Below are positions 1-9,512 of a stretch of 64,000 bases of DNA, one piece after another. The stretch is from Arthrobacter sp. ERGS1:01 (lineage in GTDB: Bacteria > Actinomycetota > Actinomycetes > Actinomycetales > Micrococcaceae), in contig NZ_CP012479.1 of NCBI RefSeq assembly GCF_001281315.1, forward strand, positions 3,348,001-3,412,000. Direction: 5' to 3'. How positions within the stretch are numbered: position 1 is the stretch's first letter; the number at the start of each line of letters is the position of its first letter. The notes beneath the pieces are model-generated. The model was not told the DNA's origin and did no database searches. It was given only the letters and a program-made list of their open reading frames with translations. The translations under genes and the position numbers were made by a program.

Positions 1-1076
1 CCGGCGCGGCCCGTACGGCCGATGCGGTGCACATAGGACTCGGTGTCGTGCGGGATGTCGTAGTTGATCACGTGCGTGATGCGCTCGACGTCAAGGCCGC
101 GGGCTGCGACGTCGGTGGCGACCAGGATGTCGATCTTGCCGTCGCGGAGGGCCTCAACGGTGCGCTCGCGCTGCTGCTGCGGGATGTCGCCGTTGATGGC
201 GGCAGCCTGGAAGCCGCGGGACTTGAGCTTGTCGGCGAGGTCCTCGGTGGCCATCTTGGTGCGCACGAACGCGATGACGCCTTCGAATTCCTCAACCTCA
301 AGGACGCGGGTCAGGGCGTCGAGCTTGTGCGGGCCCATGACCTGCAGGTAGCGCTGGCGGGTGTTGGCGCCCGTGGTGGTCTTGGACTTGACCGTGACCT
401 CGGCGGGGTTGTTCAGGTACTGCTTGGAGATGCGGCGGATCTGGCCGGGCATCGTGGCGGAGAACAGGGCAACCTGCTTTTCCGACGGCGTCTGGGCCAG
501 GATCTGCTCGACGTCTTCGGCGAAGCCCATGCGCAGCATTTCGTCGGCCTCATCCAGCACCAGGTACTGGAGGTTGGACAGGTCGAGGGAGCCCTTGGAC
601 AGGTGGTCGATGACACGGCCGGGGGTACCGACAACAACCTGGGCGCCGCGGCGCAGGCCGGCCAGCTGGGGGCCGTAGGCGGAGCCACCGTAAACGGGGA
701 GGACGGAGAAGTTGTCCATGTACTTGGCGTAGGAGGTGAAAGCCTCGGCAACCTGCAGGGCCAGCTCGCGGGTGGGAGCCAGCACCAGGATCTGGGTGTC
801 CTTGGTGGGGCCGTTGAGGTCCATCAGCTCGGCCATGCGGGACAGGGCGGGAACGGCGAATGCCGCCGTCTTGCCGGTACCGGTCTGGGCCAGGCCCACG
901 ACGTCGCGGCCTTCAAGCAGCAGCGGGATGGTGGCGGCCTGGATGGGGGACGGCTTCTCGTAGCCGACATCGCTCAGGGCGGACAGCACGCGGCCGTCGA
1001 TGCCGAGATCGGCGAAAGTGATTTCAGCTGCTTCGTCCACGGTTTCCGGGGCGTTTTCAGTCAAGTTTTCGGGCAT
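1..1076 (-). CDS. DEAD-box ATP-dependent RNA helicase, 3' end cut by the window edge
   Basis: The protein unwinds RNA duplexes with ATP, in ribosome assembly, RNA decay or cold adaptation. The helicase motifs appear in the usual order: AQTGTGKT (Walker A), VLDEADEML (DEAD box), FSATMP (motif III), [11 protein letters not shown] (motif V) and [10 protein letters not shown] (motif VI). The window ends just after motif VI, so about 358 residues are present. The variable C-terminal extension that would separate CsdA/DeaD from RhlE types is outside. I chose the ATG at 1076 because GAGGA lies about 10 bases upstream; an in-frame ATG at 1097 is possible. A leader of more than 250 bases precedes it, which is common for cold-regulated helicases. 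Confidence 0.93.
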   Translation of the reverse strand, partial: MPENLTENAPETVDEAAEITFADLGIDGRVLSALSDVGYEKPSPIQAATIPLLLEGRDVVGLAQTGTGKTAAFAVPALSRMAELMDLNGPTKDTQILVLAPTRELALQVAEAFTSYAKYMDNFSVLPVYGGSAYGPQLAGLRRGAQVVVGTPGRVIDHLSKGSLDLSNLQYLVLDEADEMLRMGFAEDVEQILAQTPSEKQVALFSATMPGQIRRISKQYLNNPAEVTVKSKTTTGANTRQRYLQVMGPHKLDALTRVLEVEEFEGVIAFVRTKMATEDLADKLKSRGFQAAAINGDIPQQQRERTVEALRDGKIDILVATDVAARGLDVERITHVINYDIPHDTESYVHRIGRTGRA

Positions 1077-1437
1077 GGTCAAAATGTCCTCATTCATAGG
1101 GCCAGGCGGCGAGGTTGCCGCATTGCAGAGATCCAGCCGCTACAGGAATCCCGGGCAGGGTCTCGCGTCATTGACGCACCGTGGGTACGGCCGCCACTGC
1201 CGGCCGAAGCCAATAGTGCATGACGTTTCTTTGCCGGCAATCCCCTATGAACGCTACTTGCCCGCCAAAATGAATCATTGCGGGCCCCAAACACTTCAGG
1301 CTCCTGCCTCAAAAATTGGGCAGAAAATAAAAGGAGATACCGGAGTGGGGGATATTTAAATTGTAGGGCATAGACTACCGCCCCCCTAGGGTGAAGCAAC
1401 AGTATGGCCCGTGAGTTTCCGCACACCGCAACGCAAT
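1077..1437. other. Gene-free region: probable long 5' leader of the helicase
   Basis: About 360 bases carry no convincing gene on either strand. The right part is AT-richer, and on the minus strand TACAAT at 1365-1360 could be a -10 element, which would give a leader of roughly 280 bases for the helicase. I could not place a good -35 or a known riboswitch. The minus-strand frame covering 1094-1426 has no recognisable protein character. Confidence 0.4.
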
Positions 1438-1477
1438 GGGGCCGGGACGGATGTCATCGCGACACCCGCCCCGGCCC
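1438..1477 (-). terminator. Hairpin terminator of the first GH110-like gene
   Basis: GGGGCCGGG at the left pairs with CCCGCCCCGGCCC at the right around a TGTCATCGCGACA core, directly after the stop codon at 1494. There is no long T tract, as is usual in GC-rich actinobacteria. The core resembles that of the terminator after the paralogous gene at 5704-5746. Confidence 0.7.
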
Positions 1478-1493
1478 GTTTACCTGACTCCGG

Positions 1494-4400
1494 TTAAGCC
1501 CGGCGCGGGCGTCCCAGCACCAGCAGCACGAGCCCCGCCAGTACGACGCCGGCCCCGCCCACGGCGAACCAGCGGCCGGTTGCGCCGGTGCTGGCCAGGC
1601 CGTCGCCGGGTGCCGGCGTGACAGAGGCCGTGGCCATCGCCGTCACAGCGAGCGTGGGGCCGCTCGACGCCGGCACGGTTGCCGAGGCGCCCGCCGTCGA
1701 ACTCGGCACGGTTGACGGGACCGTGCTGGGGATCGCGCTGGGCGTCACGCTGGGTGCCGCCGACGTCGTCGGGCTCGCGCTTTCGCTCGGCTCGGCCGTA
1801 GGGGTCGCACTTTCCGTCGGTTCCGTCGTCGGCTCAACCACCGGAGCGCACACCACGTTGGAGCCGGGGACCTTGGCCGGCAGGGCGGAGACCACCACCC
1901 AGCGGTAGGCCTGGGTTGCGACACCGTCGGCGCCAATCGTGTTTGCCTCCACCACGTTGGGACCGGCCAGGAGCTTGAAGGTGTGTGACCCGTCGCCGTT
2001 GGCCTTCGACGGGGCGCCGTTGAAGATCACCTGGACCTTTGTGCCGGCGTCCTTGGGGGTGAAGGCTGCGCTGATCGACGTCACGGAGGGATCCGAGTAC
2101 GCCAGCCAGGCGAGCGGGGACTTGGCCGCACCAAAGTCGATCCCCTGCCACGCCGGATCTTTCAAGGCCGCCGTAAAGGCCACCGGTCCGGGGGTGACAA
2201 TGGTGGCAAAGAACGGCTGCACAGTGCCGTTGACCGTCAGCTTGCTGTAGGTGAAGGCCGTGTTGTTGTCGCTGAGCCCGCCGGTGAGCAGGCCCACCCT
2301 GGCCGTGTTGCCCACCGCGGCGTTCGTGATGGTGCCGACCGTGGTGAAGTTGCTGCCGTCCGCGGACCAGCTTCCCGTGAAGCCGGTTCCCGTGCGCTTG
2401 AGCTTGAGCCAGATGTCGGCGTTGCCCGGGTCCGCAATCTGGGTGGACTCGTCGGCGTTGCCGGCCGTCTCGGTGACGACCGCCAGAACCGGGGATCCAC
2501 CCGCATGCTTGCGCTGGAACGCCACGTAGTTGTCGTCGTCAACGTAGAACACCAGGCCCGATTCCTCGTACTGGCTCTTGGTGGCACCGCTGATCTTGAC
2601 GACCGCCTCGGTGTCGCCCGCAGCGCCGGCCTTGGTCATGAGCATGTTGGCGGCGATGTTTTGGGTGGCCCACAGCCCGTTGATGCCCGATTTGATGGAC
2701 ACGGTGTTCTTGTCGATGGCGGTCCACCGCGAGGCGTCCTCCCGGATCCAGCCCATGGCGGGGTCGAGGGTGGAGACCTGCACGCCGGTGAGGTCGATGT
2801 TGTCGGCGTTGACGCGGGCGCCGTCGCCCGTCACGGTGACCTCGCCGGCGCTCATGTTGGCCGCGGTGTTGGCGCGCATGTTGAAGCCGGGCGCGTACTT
2901 GTTGCCGGAAATGGTGATGGTGGCGCTGCCGTCGAAGGCATAGAGCGGCTTGGACGACACCGCGGCCGGGTCCACCGGCTCGGTAGGCGCGTAGTGGCTC
3001 ACCACGTTGTTGGTGAAGCGGAAGCCCGTGACGGATTTGGCGTTGACCAGCTGCCCCGATGGCAGCAGGGAGAAGCGGTTGGCGTCGACGGTGATGTTCT
3101 TGTGGACCGTCTGGCCCGGAACCGTTTCCGTGTTGAAGGGCTCCACCCAAATGGCCGCATAGTTGCTGGCGGGCCGGTCAAAGACGTTGTTCCGGATGGT
3201 GACGTCGGAGACGGCGCTGGATTCATACCAGCCCACGGCGTCGGCGGAAATGTAGATGCTGGCCATGCCCATCTGGTCGAAGTGGTTGCGTTCGATCAGC
3301 ACCTTCTTGGGCGTGGTGACCAGGATGCCGCGGGTGGGCACCGATTCGAAGGTGTTCCCGGCGATGTACACCTCCGGCGTGTACGTCATGTTTTCGGCCA
3401 CGAACGTCTCCACGGCGAGGTCGGCCGGGAGGTCCTTGTCCAGGGTGACGGTCATTTCCCGCAGGTTTCCGGTGGTGTCGGTGCCGTTGGGCCCGGTGAC
3501 CGCCGCAACCTTGTAGCTGTCGGTGCCCGCCGGGAGCATGCTGCTTCGCTTGACGAAGCGCAGCTCGTTGCCCGGATAGAACTGCGGGAAGCCGGTCGTG
3601 TCCGATTGCTCGTAGCGCAGCACGACCGTCCTGGCGGCCCTGTCGATCTTCGTCACCTGGACGTAGGTGCCGTGGATGTTGATGGGGTCATCGTGCGGGT
3701 TGTCGAAGAGCGAGTTGGTCACCTGGACCTTGCCGGCTACCCCGGACATGTGCAGGAAGTCGGCAAAGCCCACCGTCTGGCGCCAGGTGCCCGGATCGGC
3801 GAGCATCGTGATCCTGTCAAAGGAGATGTCCTTGGACAGCTGGCCCACCATGCCGAAGCCGTGCATGTAGTGCAGGGTCAGGCCCTGCAGTGCGGTGCGC
3901 TCGGATTCCCAGATGAAGACGGCGGAGGTGTCGCGCGTGTGGCGGCGGGTCTCGTAGACCTGGCCCTCCCCGCCCGGATCGGTGGCGCCGGAGTAGGTGA
4001 CGCGCATGACGTCGTTGCCCAGGTCGGTAACCGAGGTGGAGTTCACCCACAGGGGCAGGCCCGAATCCTGGCGCAGGGTCTTTCCGGTGGCCAGGTCGCG
4101 GATCTGGTTCTGCCATCCGGTGGTGTCATCGGGGGCCTGGGTCCAGTACGGCTGCCCGGTGACGGGGCTCTTTTCGCCCAGGAACGTGGCCTTTGCACCG
4201 TTGACGGTGTAGCTTGTTCCGGCCGGCAGCTTGAAGTCCCGGTAGCCCTGGCCGTTGCTGACACCCGTTTTCAGGATGGTCAGGTCCAGTACGCCCGGGG
4301 AGTACCAGTCGGTGCTGAAGTTCTCGAAGCTCACGTCCTTGGATCGGATGGACGCCATCTCGGTTTGGCTGCCGTGGTAGGTCAGCGAGGAGCCCATGCC

Positions 4401-4916
4401 GTCGACGATGACGTCGTCCATGTCTTCGATGAGGACGCCGATGTTCTTGGAGACATAGGCCGGGTTTTCGCCCACCGTGTTGGAGATGTACAGGTTCCGT
4501 TTGGGCGTGTTCTCCGGATAGACCGTGTAGCTGCCGCAGGGGAAGGCGATGGTGGTGGGGGCCTTCAGGCTCTTGGCATAGAGAATGGCGTCGTTGATCG
4601 CCTTCGCCGAATCCTTCACACCGGTGGGGTCCGCGCCAAAGTCGGTGACGTTCACAATTGTGCGTTTCGCGGCGTGGACCGGCATCGACGCCTGGTCCGG
4701 CTGCGCGGGGCTTGCGGCATGGTAGCCAACGGTTGAGGCGTTGAGGCCGACGGCGGACAGCGGCGCCGGCTCCTGATCGGCCGCATGGGCGGCGTAGGGC
4801 AGGACGCCGGTGGTCAGCACGAGGCCAACTCCAACGGCGAGCACGCCCGCCCCGAGGCGCCTGAACGTGGTACTCGACTGCCCGCCGAGGGAATGGGAAT
4901 TGCGAGTGATTGACAT
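1494..4916 (-). CDS. Secreted, wall-anchored GH110-like alpha-1,3-galactosidase (beta-helix) with LASTG signal
   Basis: This protein of 1140 residues starts with a signal peptide (RRLGAGVLAVGVGLVLTTG, then YAAHA-A). A pectate-lyase-like right-handed beta-helix follows, opening with VTDFGADPTG and containing NPHDDPINIHGTY with two Asp at about 409-410, as in GH110 exo-alpha-1,3-galactosidases that remove terminal alpha-Gal from blood-group B or linear glycans. Residues about 715-895 form a DUF1349/concanavalin-like domain. A Pro/Thr/Ser-rich linker then leads to LASTG (1107-1111), a hydrophobic helix and a GRPRRA tail, a class E sortase signal. The ATG at 4916 is preferred over the one at 4943 because it aligns with the paralog and lies downstream of the shared promoter block. 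GH110 activity is inferred from motifs; an unassigned beta-helix glycosidase is the alternative. Confidence 0.75.
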   Translation of the reverse strand: MSITRNSHSLGGQSSTTFRRLGAGVLAVGVGLVLTTGVLPYAAHAADQEPAPLSAVGLNASTVGYHAASPAQPDQASMPVHAAKRTIVNVTDFGADPTGVKDSAKAINDAILYAKSLKAPTTIAFPCGSYTVYPENTPKRNLYISNTVGENPAYVSKNIGVLIEDMDDVIVDGMGSSLTYHGSQTEMASIRSKDVSFENFSTDWYSPGVLDLTILKTGVSNGQGYRDFKLPAGTSYTVNGAKATFLGEKSPVTGQPYWTQAPDDTTGWQNQIRDLATGKTLRQDSGLPLWVNSTSVTDLGNDVMRVTYSGATDPGGEGQVYETRRHTRDTSAVFIWESERTALQGLTLHYMHGFGMVGQLSKDISFDRITMLADPGTWRQTVGFADFLHMSGVAGKVQVTNSLFDNPHDDPINIHGTYVQVTKIDRAARTVVLRYEQSDTTGFPQFYPGNELRFVKRSSMLPAGTDSYKVAAVTGPNGTDTTGNLREMTVTLDKDLPADLAVETFVAENMTYTPEVYIAGNTFESVPTRGILVTTPKKVLIERNHFDQMGMASIYISADAVGWYESSAVSDVTIRNNVFDRPASNYAAIWVEPFNTETVPGQTVHKNITVDANRFSLLPSGQLVNAKSVTGFRFTNNVVSHYAPTEPVDPAAVSSKPLYAFDGSATITISGNKYAPGFNMRANTAANMSAGEVTVTGDGARVNADNIDLTGVQVSTLDPAMGWIREDASRWTAIDKNTVSIKSGINGLWATQNIAANMLMTKAGAAGDTEAVVKISGATKSQYEESGLVFYVDDDNYVAFQRKHAGGSPVLAVVTETAGNADESTQIADPGNADIWLKLKRTGTGFTGSWSADGSNFTTVGTITNAAVGNTARVGLLTGGLSDNNTAFTYSKLTVNGTVQPFFATIVTPGPVAFTAALKDPAWQGIDFGAAKSPLAWLAYSDPSVTSISAAFTPKDAGTKVQVIFNGAPSKANGDGSHTFKLLAGPNVVEANTIGADGVATQAYRWVVVSALPAKVPGSNVVCAPVVEPTTEPTESATPTAEPSESASPTTSAAPSVTPSAIPSTVPSTVPSSTAGASATVPASSGPTLAVTAMATASVTPAPGDGLASTGATGRWFAVGGAGVVLAGLVLLVLGRPRRA

Positions 4917-4933
4917 GATTGCGATCGTAGTTA

Positions 4934-4968
4934 CCGATAACATGTGGTGTCCATCACAATGCGAATGT
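4934..4968 (-). promoter_or_regulatory. Block conserved upstream of both GH110-like genes (copy 1)
   Basis: Read on the minus strand the block contains CGCATTGTGATGGACACC followed by CACATGTTATCGG. Nearly the same bases occur upstream of the paralog at 9283-9317 (CGCAAAGTGATAGACGTC, then ATATGTC). The shared block ends about 18 bases before each preferred ATG, so it is probably a promoter or operator. No standard -35/-10 pair is clear. Confidence 0.5.
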
Positions 4969-4973
4969 TAAGT

Positions 4974-5642
4974 TCAGTGCCCTAAAGTACTTTTTTGTAA
5001 GATGCGTACAAAGTAGTCCGCGTAGCTGTCGCTCAGGGTGAGCTCGCCGGCGTCGTGCAATGCCTGCAGGGTCAGGACGTCCTCCACCGTGGGGTCGGCG
5101 AAGAACTTGCCCACCGTGATCCCGTGCGCAGGGGTGGACAGGACCGTGACGGGGTCGCCGGCGGCAAGCTTGCCGCCCTCCACCACTCGCAGGTAGCAGC
5201 CAATGCGCGCCGCCTGGGTGAACCGCTTGACCCATTGGGGCTCGCCCATGCGTTCTCCAAATGTGGCGCAGGGGACGCGCGGGGACGTGGCCTCCAGCAC
5301 CACGTCGGCACCAACCCGCCAGCGTTGGCCGATCACGGCGCCGGAGACGTCAATGCCCTGGGTACGCAGGTTTTCGCCAAAGAGTCCCGGCGGGATGTCC
5401 CGGCCCAGCTCCTTGGCCCAGTAGTCCGCGTCCTCCTGCGAGTAGGCGTACACGGCCTGGTCCGGCCCGCCGTGGTTCTTGCGGTCGGCCTGGACGTCGC
5501 CGTGCAGGCCCAGCGGGCGGACCTTGACGGGGCCGTCCACGGCGCGCTTGTCGATGGCGGTGACGCCTATGCCTGTCTTGGTGCCGTGCAATTGATGGAC
5601 ACGGCACACGGCCAGGACGGTTCCGGCGGCTGCGTTGTTCAT
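4974..5642 (-). CDS. MOSC-domain protein (YiiM-like)
   Basis: This 222-residue protein looks like a stand-alone MOSC domain of the YiiM type. These proteins are thought to carry a sulfur or molybdenum-cofactor-linked group on a conserved Cys and help detoxify N-hydroxylated compounds. Visible family features are GLHGDVQADRKNHGGPDQAVYAY near the N-terminus (given here only as landmark), GENLRTQG, and the Cys in SPRVPCATFGERMG. It sits between the two GH110-like genes on the same strand, with only 57 bases to the downstream one, but has no obvious link to glycan breakdown. The ATG at 5642 is chosen; a TTG two codons upstream is possible, and the ribosome site is weak. Confidence 0.85.
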   Translation of the reverse strand: MNNAAAGTVLAVCRVHQLHGTKTGIGVTAIDKRAVDGPVKVRPLGLHGDVQADRKNHGGPDQAVYAYSQEDADYWAKELGRDIPPGLFGENLRTQGIDVSGAVIGQRWRVGADVVLEATSPRVPCATFGERMGEPQWVKRFTQAARIGCYLRVVEGGKLAAGDPVTVLSTPAHGITVGKFFADPTVEDVLTLQALHDAGELTLSDSYADYFVRILQKSTLGH

Positions 5643-5703
5643 CCCCAAATCTACGCCAGGGCGGGTTGGGGCCGGCCCATTGGTTTTCCACCTTCCATGG
5701 CAG

Positions 5704-5746
5704 GAGGGGCGTGCGGGGTGTCATCTCGACACCCCGCACGCCCCTC
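5704..5746 (-). terminator. Perfect 19-bp stem terminator of the second GH110-like gene
   Basis: GAGGGGCGTGCGGGGTGTC (5704-5722) pairs perfectly with 5728-5746 around the loop ATCTC. It lies immediately after the stop codon at 5750. Its core TGTCATCTCGACACC matches the core of the terminator after the paralog, TGTCATCGCGACACC. Confidence 0.8.
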
Positions 5747-5749
5747 AGG

Positions 5750-8700
5750 CTAGGCCCGGCGCCTGCGGCCCATCACCAGTAGGACCAGTCCCGCCAGTAC
5801 GACGACGGCCCCGCCCACTGCCGGCCAGAGCGCGGCCCCGGTGCTTGCCAGATTGTTCTCTCCCTCCGGCATCGAGGGGGATACAGTTGCCGATGCGGTC
5901 GCGGTCGCTGCCGAGGTGGCCTTCGGTCCGGCCGTGGGCGTCATCGTCGGGTCGGCTGTCGGCGTCGCAGACACTGTCTGCTCAACCGTGGGTTCAGCCG
6001 TGGGTTCAGCCGTGGGTTCAACGGTTGGCTCCGTCGTCGGCTTGATTGTCGGGTTGGTCGTCGGGTCAACGCTCGGCGTTGCCGTCATGGTCGGATCAAC
6101 TGTCGGCTCGGTTGTGGGCTCGGCTGTCGGTTCCGGCGTCGCTGTCGGCTCAACCGTCGGTTCCGGCGTCGGCTCGACCACCGGCGCACACACCACGTTG
6201 GACCCGGGTGCCTTGGCCGGCAACGCCGACACAATCACCCAACGGTAAGTTTGCGAGGAAACGCCGTCCGCGCCCAGGGTTTGTACCTGGACAACGTTGG
6301 GGCCGGACATCAGATCAAAGGCGTAACTGCCATCGGCGGCCGGTTCCATGCGGACATCATTGAACTGCACCTGGAGTTTTGTCCCGGCATCGCCCGGCTT
6401 GAACCTGGCCGATACCGTGGCGGTTGCCGCATCGGTGTTGGCCATCCAGGCCAGGGGTGAGACCGGTGCAGCAAACTGCACACCCGACCATGTGGGTGCG
6501 TCAATCGCGGCCAGCAGCGTGGCCGGTGCCGGTTCCACCACGGTGCCGAAGAAGGGCTGCGCGACACCCTTGACCGTCAGTGCGCTGAAGTTGAATGCGG
6601 TGTCGCCCGTGCTGGTGCCGGCGGCAAGGACGCCCACGCGACCGTTGTTGCCGACGGCGGCGTTGGTAATCGACCCAATGACGGTGAAGGCGGTGCCGTC
6701 CGTCGAGTAGCTTGCCGTGTAGGCGTTCCCGGTCCGCGAGATCTTCAGCCACACATCCGCCGCAGGGGGCGCGGCCACCTGGGTGTTTTCATTGGGTTGG
6801 CCGGCCGCTTCCGTGACCAGGGCAAGTACGGGCGAGCCGTTGGCGTGCTTGCGTTCCAGGGCCACGTAGTTGTCGTCGTCGGCATAGAGGATCAGCCCGG
6901 CCTCCTCGTACTGGGACTTGGTGGCGCCGCTGAGCTTGACGACGGCGTCCGTGTCGCCGACCGCTGGGACGTCCTGGCGCAGGATGTTCACGGCCGCGTT
7001 TTGGGTGGCCCACAATCCGTTGACACCGGCCTTGAGCGTGACGGTGTCCTTGTTGACCGCGGCCCAGCGGCTCGGATCCTCACGAACCCATCCCATTCCG
7101 GCAGCCAGCGTTGACTTGGGCACGTTGACGGCGGTGACGTTGTCCGCATTGGTGAGGACGCCGTCGCCGGCACCGTCGACCTCGGCGGCGGCCATGGCCG
7201 AGGTATTGGCCCGCAGGTTGAAACCGGGCTCATAGCTGTTGCCGGAAATGAGGACCCCGCTGCTGCCGCTAAAGGAGAAGAGCGGCTTGGACGACGTCAC
7301 GCTGACGGGCGCCGTTGGTGAGTAATGGTTGACCGCGTTGGCGGTGAACTCGAGTCCGGACACCGACTTTGCGCTCACCAGCTGCCCGCCGGAGAGGAGC
7401 GAGAACCTGTTGGCTTCGATGGAGATGTCGTGGTGGACAGCCTTGCCGTCCTCGTTTTGGCTGTTGGTGGGGTCGACAAAGATTGTCGCGGACCCCGTGG
7501 CCGGGCGGTCAAAGACGTTGTTGCGAATCTTCACGTCCTCCACCCCGCCGGACTCGTACCAGGATGCGGCATCCGCGGAAATGTAGATGCTGGCCATGCC
7601 CATTTGGTCGAAGATGTTCCGCTCGATGAGCACCGGCTTGGGAGTGGTCACCAGGATGCCGCGGGTCGGCACGGACTGGAAGGTATTGCCGGCCACGTAG
7701 ACCTCGGGTGTGTACGTCAGGTTTTCGGCCACGAACTGGCTCACCGCAAGGTTCGCCGGCAGGTCACCATCCACCGTGACGGTCATCTGGGTCAGGCTGT
7801 GGGATGAATCCGTGCCACTGGGGCCATCGACGCTGACCACCTTGAACGTGGCGGCACCTTCGGGAAGCATGGTGGCCTTCTTGACGAAACGGAGCTCGTC
7901 ACCGGGGTAGAACTGCGGGAAGCCGGCCGTCTCGTTGTGCATGTACTGCAGGGTGACGGTGCGGGCGGCCCTGTCCAGCGCCTTGACCTCCACATAGGTG
8001 CCGTGGATGTTGATGGGGTCGTCGTGCGGGTTGTCGAACAGCGAGTTGGTGATCTGCACCTTCCCGGCCACACCCGACATTTGGACGAAGTCGGCAAAGG
8101 AGGCGGTCTGCCGGTCGGTGCCGGGGTCCGTGCGCAACGTGATCTTGTCCATGGAGATGTCGTGGCTGAACTGGCCAACGATGCCAAAGCCGTGCAAGTA
8201 GTGCATTTTCATGTTGCTCAGTGCTGTCCGCGTGGATTCCCAGATGAAGCTGCCGGGGGTGTCGCGCGTAGTTTTCCGCATTTCATAGACCTTGCCCGCA
8301 CCGCCCGGGTCGGTGGCGGCGGTGTAGCTGACCCGCAGCACTCCCCCGCCGAGGTCGGCAACGGCGCTTGAACCGGTCCACAGGGGCAGTCCGGAGCGCA
8401 GGGTCAGCCCGCTGGCGAGGTCGCGGATCTGGTTTTGTCCGGCACTTGCGCCGGACGGGGCGTGCGTCCAATACGGCTGGCCCGTGACGGGGCTGGTTTC
8501 TCCGGTAAACGTGGCGCTTGCCCCGGAGATTGCGTAGTTCACCCCTGCCGGAACCTTGATGTCGCGGTAGCCGTGGCCGCCCGCAACCCCGCTCGTCAGG
8601 ACCGTGAGGTCCAGGGTGCCGGGCGCGTACCAATCGGTGTCCAGGTTTTGGACCGTGACGTCCGAGGATCGGATGGCGGCGATTTGGGTCTGGTTGCCGT

Positions 8701-9265
8701 GGAAGGTCAGCGCGGAGCCCATCCCGTCGACAATCACGTCGTGCATGTCCTCGAGCAGCAAGCCTATTGATTTGTTCGCATAGGCCTGGTCTGCGCCGAC
8801 CGTGTTGGAGACATAGAGTTCGCGTTGGGGCGCGGCCTCGGGGTACATCGAGTAGCTGCCGCAGGGGAAGACGATGGTGGCGGGCTTCTTCAGGCTCTTG
8901 GCGTAGAGGATGGCGTCATTGACAGCCTTGGCGGAGTCCTTCCTGCCCGTGGGGTCGGCACCAAAGTCGGTGACCTTGACGATGGCCCGCTCCTTGGCGT
9001 GCACGGGCAATGCCGATTGGTCCTGGACGGCCGGCTGGTCCGCGTGAAAGCCGACATTCTGTGCGCTCAGGCCCTTTGCGGGCATCAATGGTCCCGGAGT
9101 CCATGCCCCGGCCAGGGGCGCCTGGTCCGCGGCATGCGCCTGGACGGGTGCGGTTCCCCCTACGAGGACCACTCCCATGCCAAGCGCCAGGAACCCGGCG
9201 CCCCAACGCCGGAGTTTTGTCTCGGGTGCCGCACATCGCGGCGAAGCGTTCGCTGTTGGTGTCAT
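5750..9265 (-). CDS. Second secreted GH110-like alpha-1,3-galactosidase (beta-helix) with LASTG signal
   Basis: This 1171-residue paralog of the 1494-4916 protein has the same order: signal peptide (RRWGAGFLALGMGVVLVGG, then QAHA-A), beta-helix starting VTDFGADPTG, the NPHDDPINIHGTYVEV motif with Asp 415-416, a DUF1349-like domain, a repeat-rich Pro/Thr/Glu linker, LASTG at 1139-1143, a membrane helix and MGRRRRA. It should act outside the cell, fixed to the wall by a sortase. The linker is longer than in the paralog and contains a 12-base tandem unit coding EPTA. Possible starts are TTG 9286, GTG 9271 and ATG 9265; I use the ATG because it lies downstream of the shared upstream block and leaves a normal signal peptide. 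It is the first gene of a run with MOSC and GH110 copy 1 on one strand. Confidence 0.75.
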   Translation of the reverse strand: MTPTANASPRCAAPETKLRRWGAGFLALGMGVVLVGGTAPVQAHAADQAPLAGAWTPGPLMPAKGLSAQNVGFHADQPAVQDQSALPVHAKERAIVKVTDFGADPTGRKDSAKAVNDAILYAKSLKKPATIVFPCGSYSMYPEAAPQRELYVSNTVGADQAYANKSIGLLLEDMHDVIVDGMGSALTFHGNQTQIAAIRSSDVTVQNLDTDWYAPGTLDLTVLTSGVAGGHGYRDIKVPAGVNYAISGASATFTGETSPVTGQPYWTHAPSGASAGQNQIRDLASGLTLRSGLPLWTGSSAVADLGGGVLRVSYTAATDPGGAGKVYEMRKTTRDTPGSFIWESTRTALSNMKMHYLHGFGIVGQFSHDISMDKITLRTDPGTDRQTASFADFVQMSGVAGKVQITNSLFDNPHDDPINIHGTYVEVKALDRAARTVTLQYMHNETAGFPQFYPGDELRFVKKATMLPEGAATFKVVSVDGPSGTDSSHSLTQMTVTVDGDLPANLAVSQFVAENLTYTPEVYVAGNTFQSVPTRGILVTTPKPVLIERNIFDQMGMASIYISADAASWYESGGVEDVKIRNNVFDRPATGSATIFVDPTNSQNEDGKAVHHDISIEANRFSLLSGGQLVSAKSVSGLEFTANAVNHYSPTAPVSVTSSKPLFSFSGSSGVLISGNSYEPGFNLRANTSAMAAAEVDGAGDGVLTNADNVTAVNVPKSTLAAGMGWVREDPSRWAAVNKDTVTLKAGVNGLWATQNAAVNILRQDVPAVGDTDAVVKLSGATKSQYEEAGLILYADDDNYVALERKHANGSPVLALVTEAAGQPNENTQVAAPPAADVWLKISRTGNAYTASYSTDGTAFTVIGSITNAAVGNNGRVGVLAAGTSTGDTAFNFSALTVKGVAQPFFGTVVEPAPATLLAAIDAPTWSGVQFAAPVSPLAWMANTDAATATVSARFKPGDAGTKLQVQFNDVRMEPAADGSYAFDLMSGPNVVQVQTLGADGVSSQTYRWVIVSALPAKAPGSNVVCAPVVEPTPEPTVEPTATPEPTAEPTTEPTVDPTMTATPSVDPTTNPTIKPTTEPTVEPTAEPTAEPTVEQTVSATPTADPTMTPTAGPKATSAATATASATVSPSMPEGENNLASTGAALWPAVGGAVVVLAGLVLLVMGRRRRA

Positions 9266-9282
9266 TTGCACATGGTATTGAG

Positions 9283-9317
9283 CCAAGACATATGACGTCT
9301 ATCACTTTGCGTAAATG
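9283..9317 (-). promoter_or_regulatory. Block conserved upstream of both GH110-like genes (copy 2)
   Basis: Copy 2 of the block described at 4934-4968. On the minus strand it reads ACGCAAAGTGATAGACGTC and then ATATGTCTTGG. The sequence AGACGTCATATGTCT inside it is an imperfect palindrome, which would suit a dimeric regulator. Confidence 0.5.
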
Positions 9318-9512
9318 CTTCGATTGTTACTTTTTGAAATCTATTGTTGAAGTATTTTCAACCGACCGCGATCCGGTCCCGGCAATGCCCAAGAAATTTG
9401 AAGTTTGGGGGCGAATCCAGCATGCGGTTCGCTTCGGCACTTCAGTAAAATCAACCACCACCTCGATCAGACATCACACCTTTAATGCTGCGTCCACACG
9501 ACATGCAGCGGC

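Noticed and set aside
2505..4736. 743-codon open frame on the plus strand opposite the GH110-like gene
   Set aside because: It is rich in Gly, Val, His and Arg, lacks any domain, and lies fully antisense to a clear secreted enzyme. Long antisense frames are usual in high-GC DNA.
5975..6030. Minisatellite with a 12-base unit
   Set aside because: It codes the EPTA-type repeats of the GH110 linker in frame and is explained by the protein.
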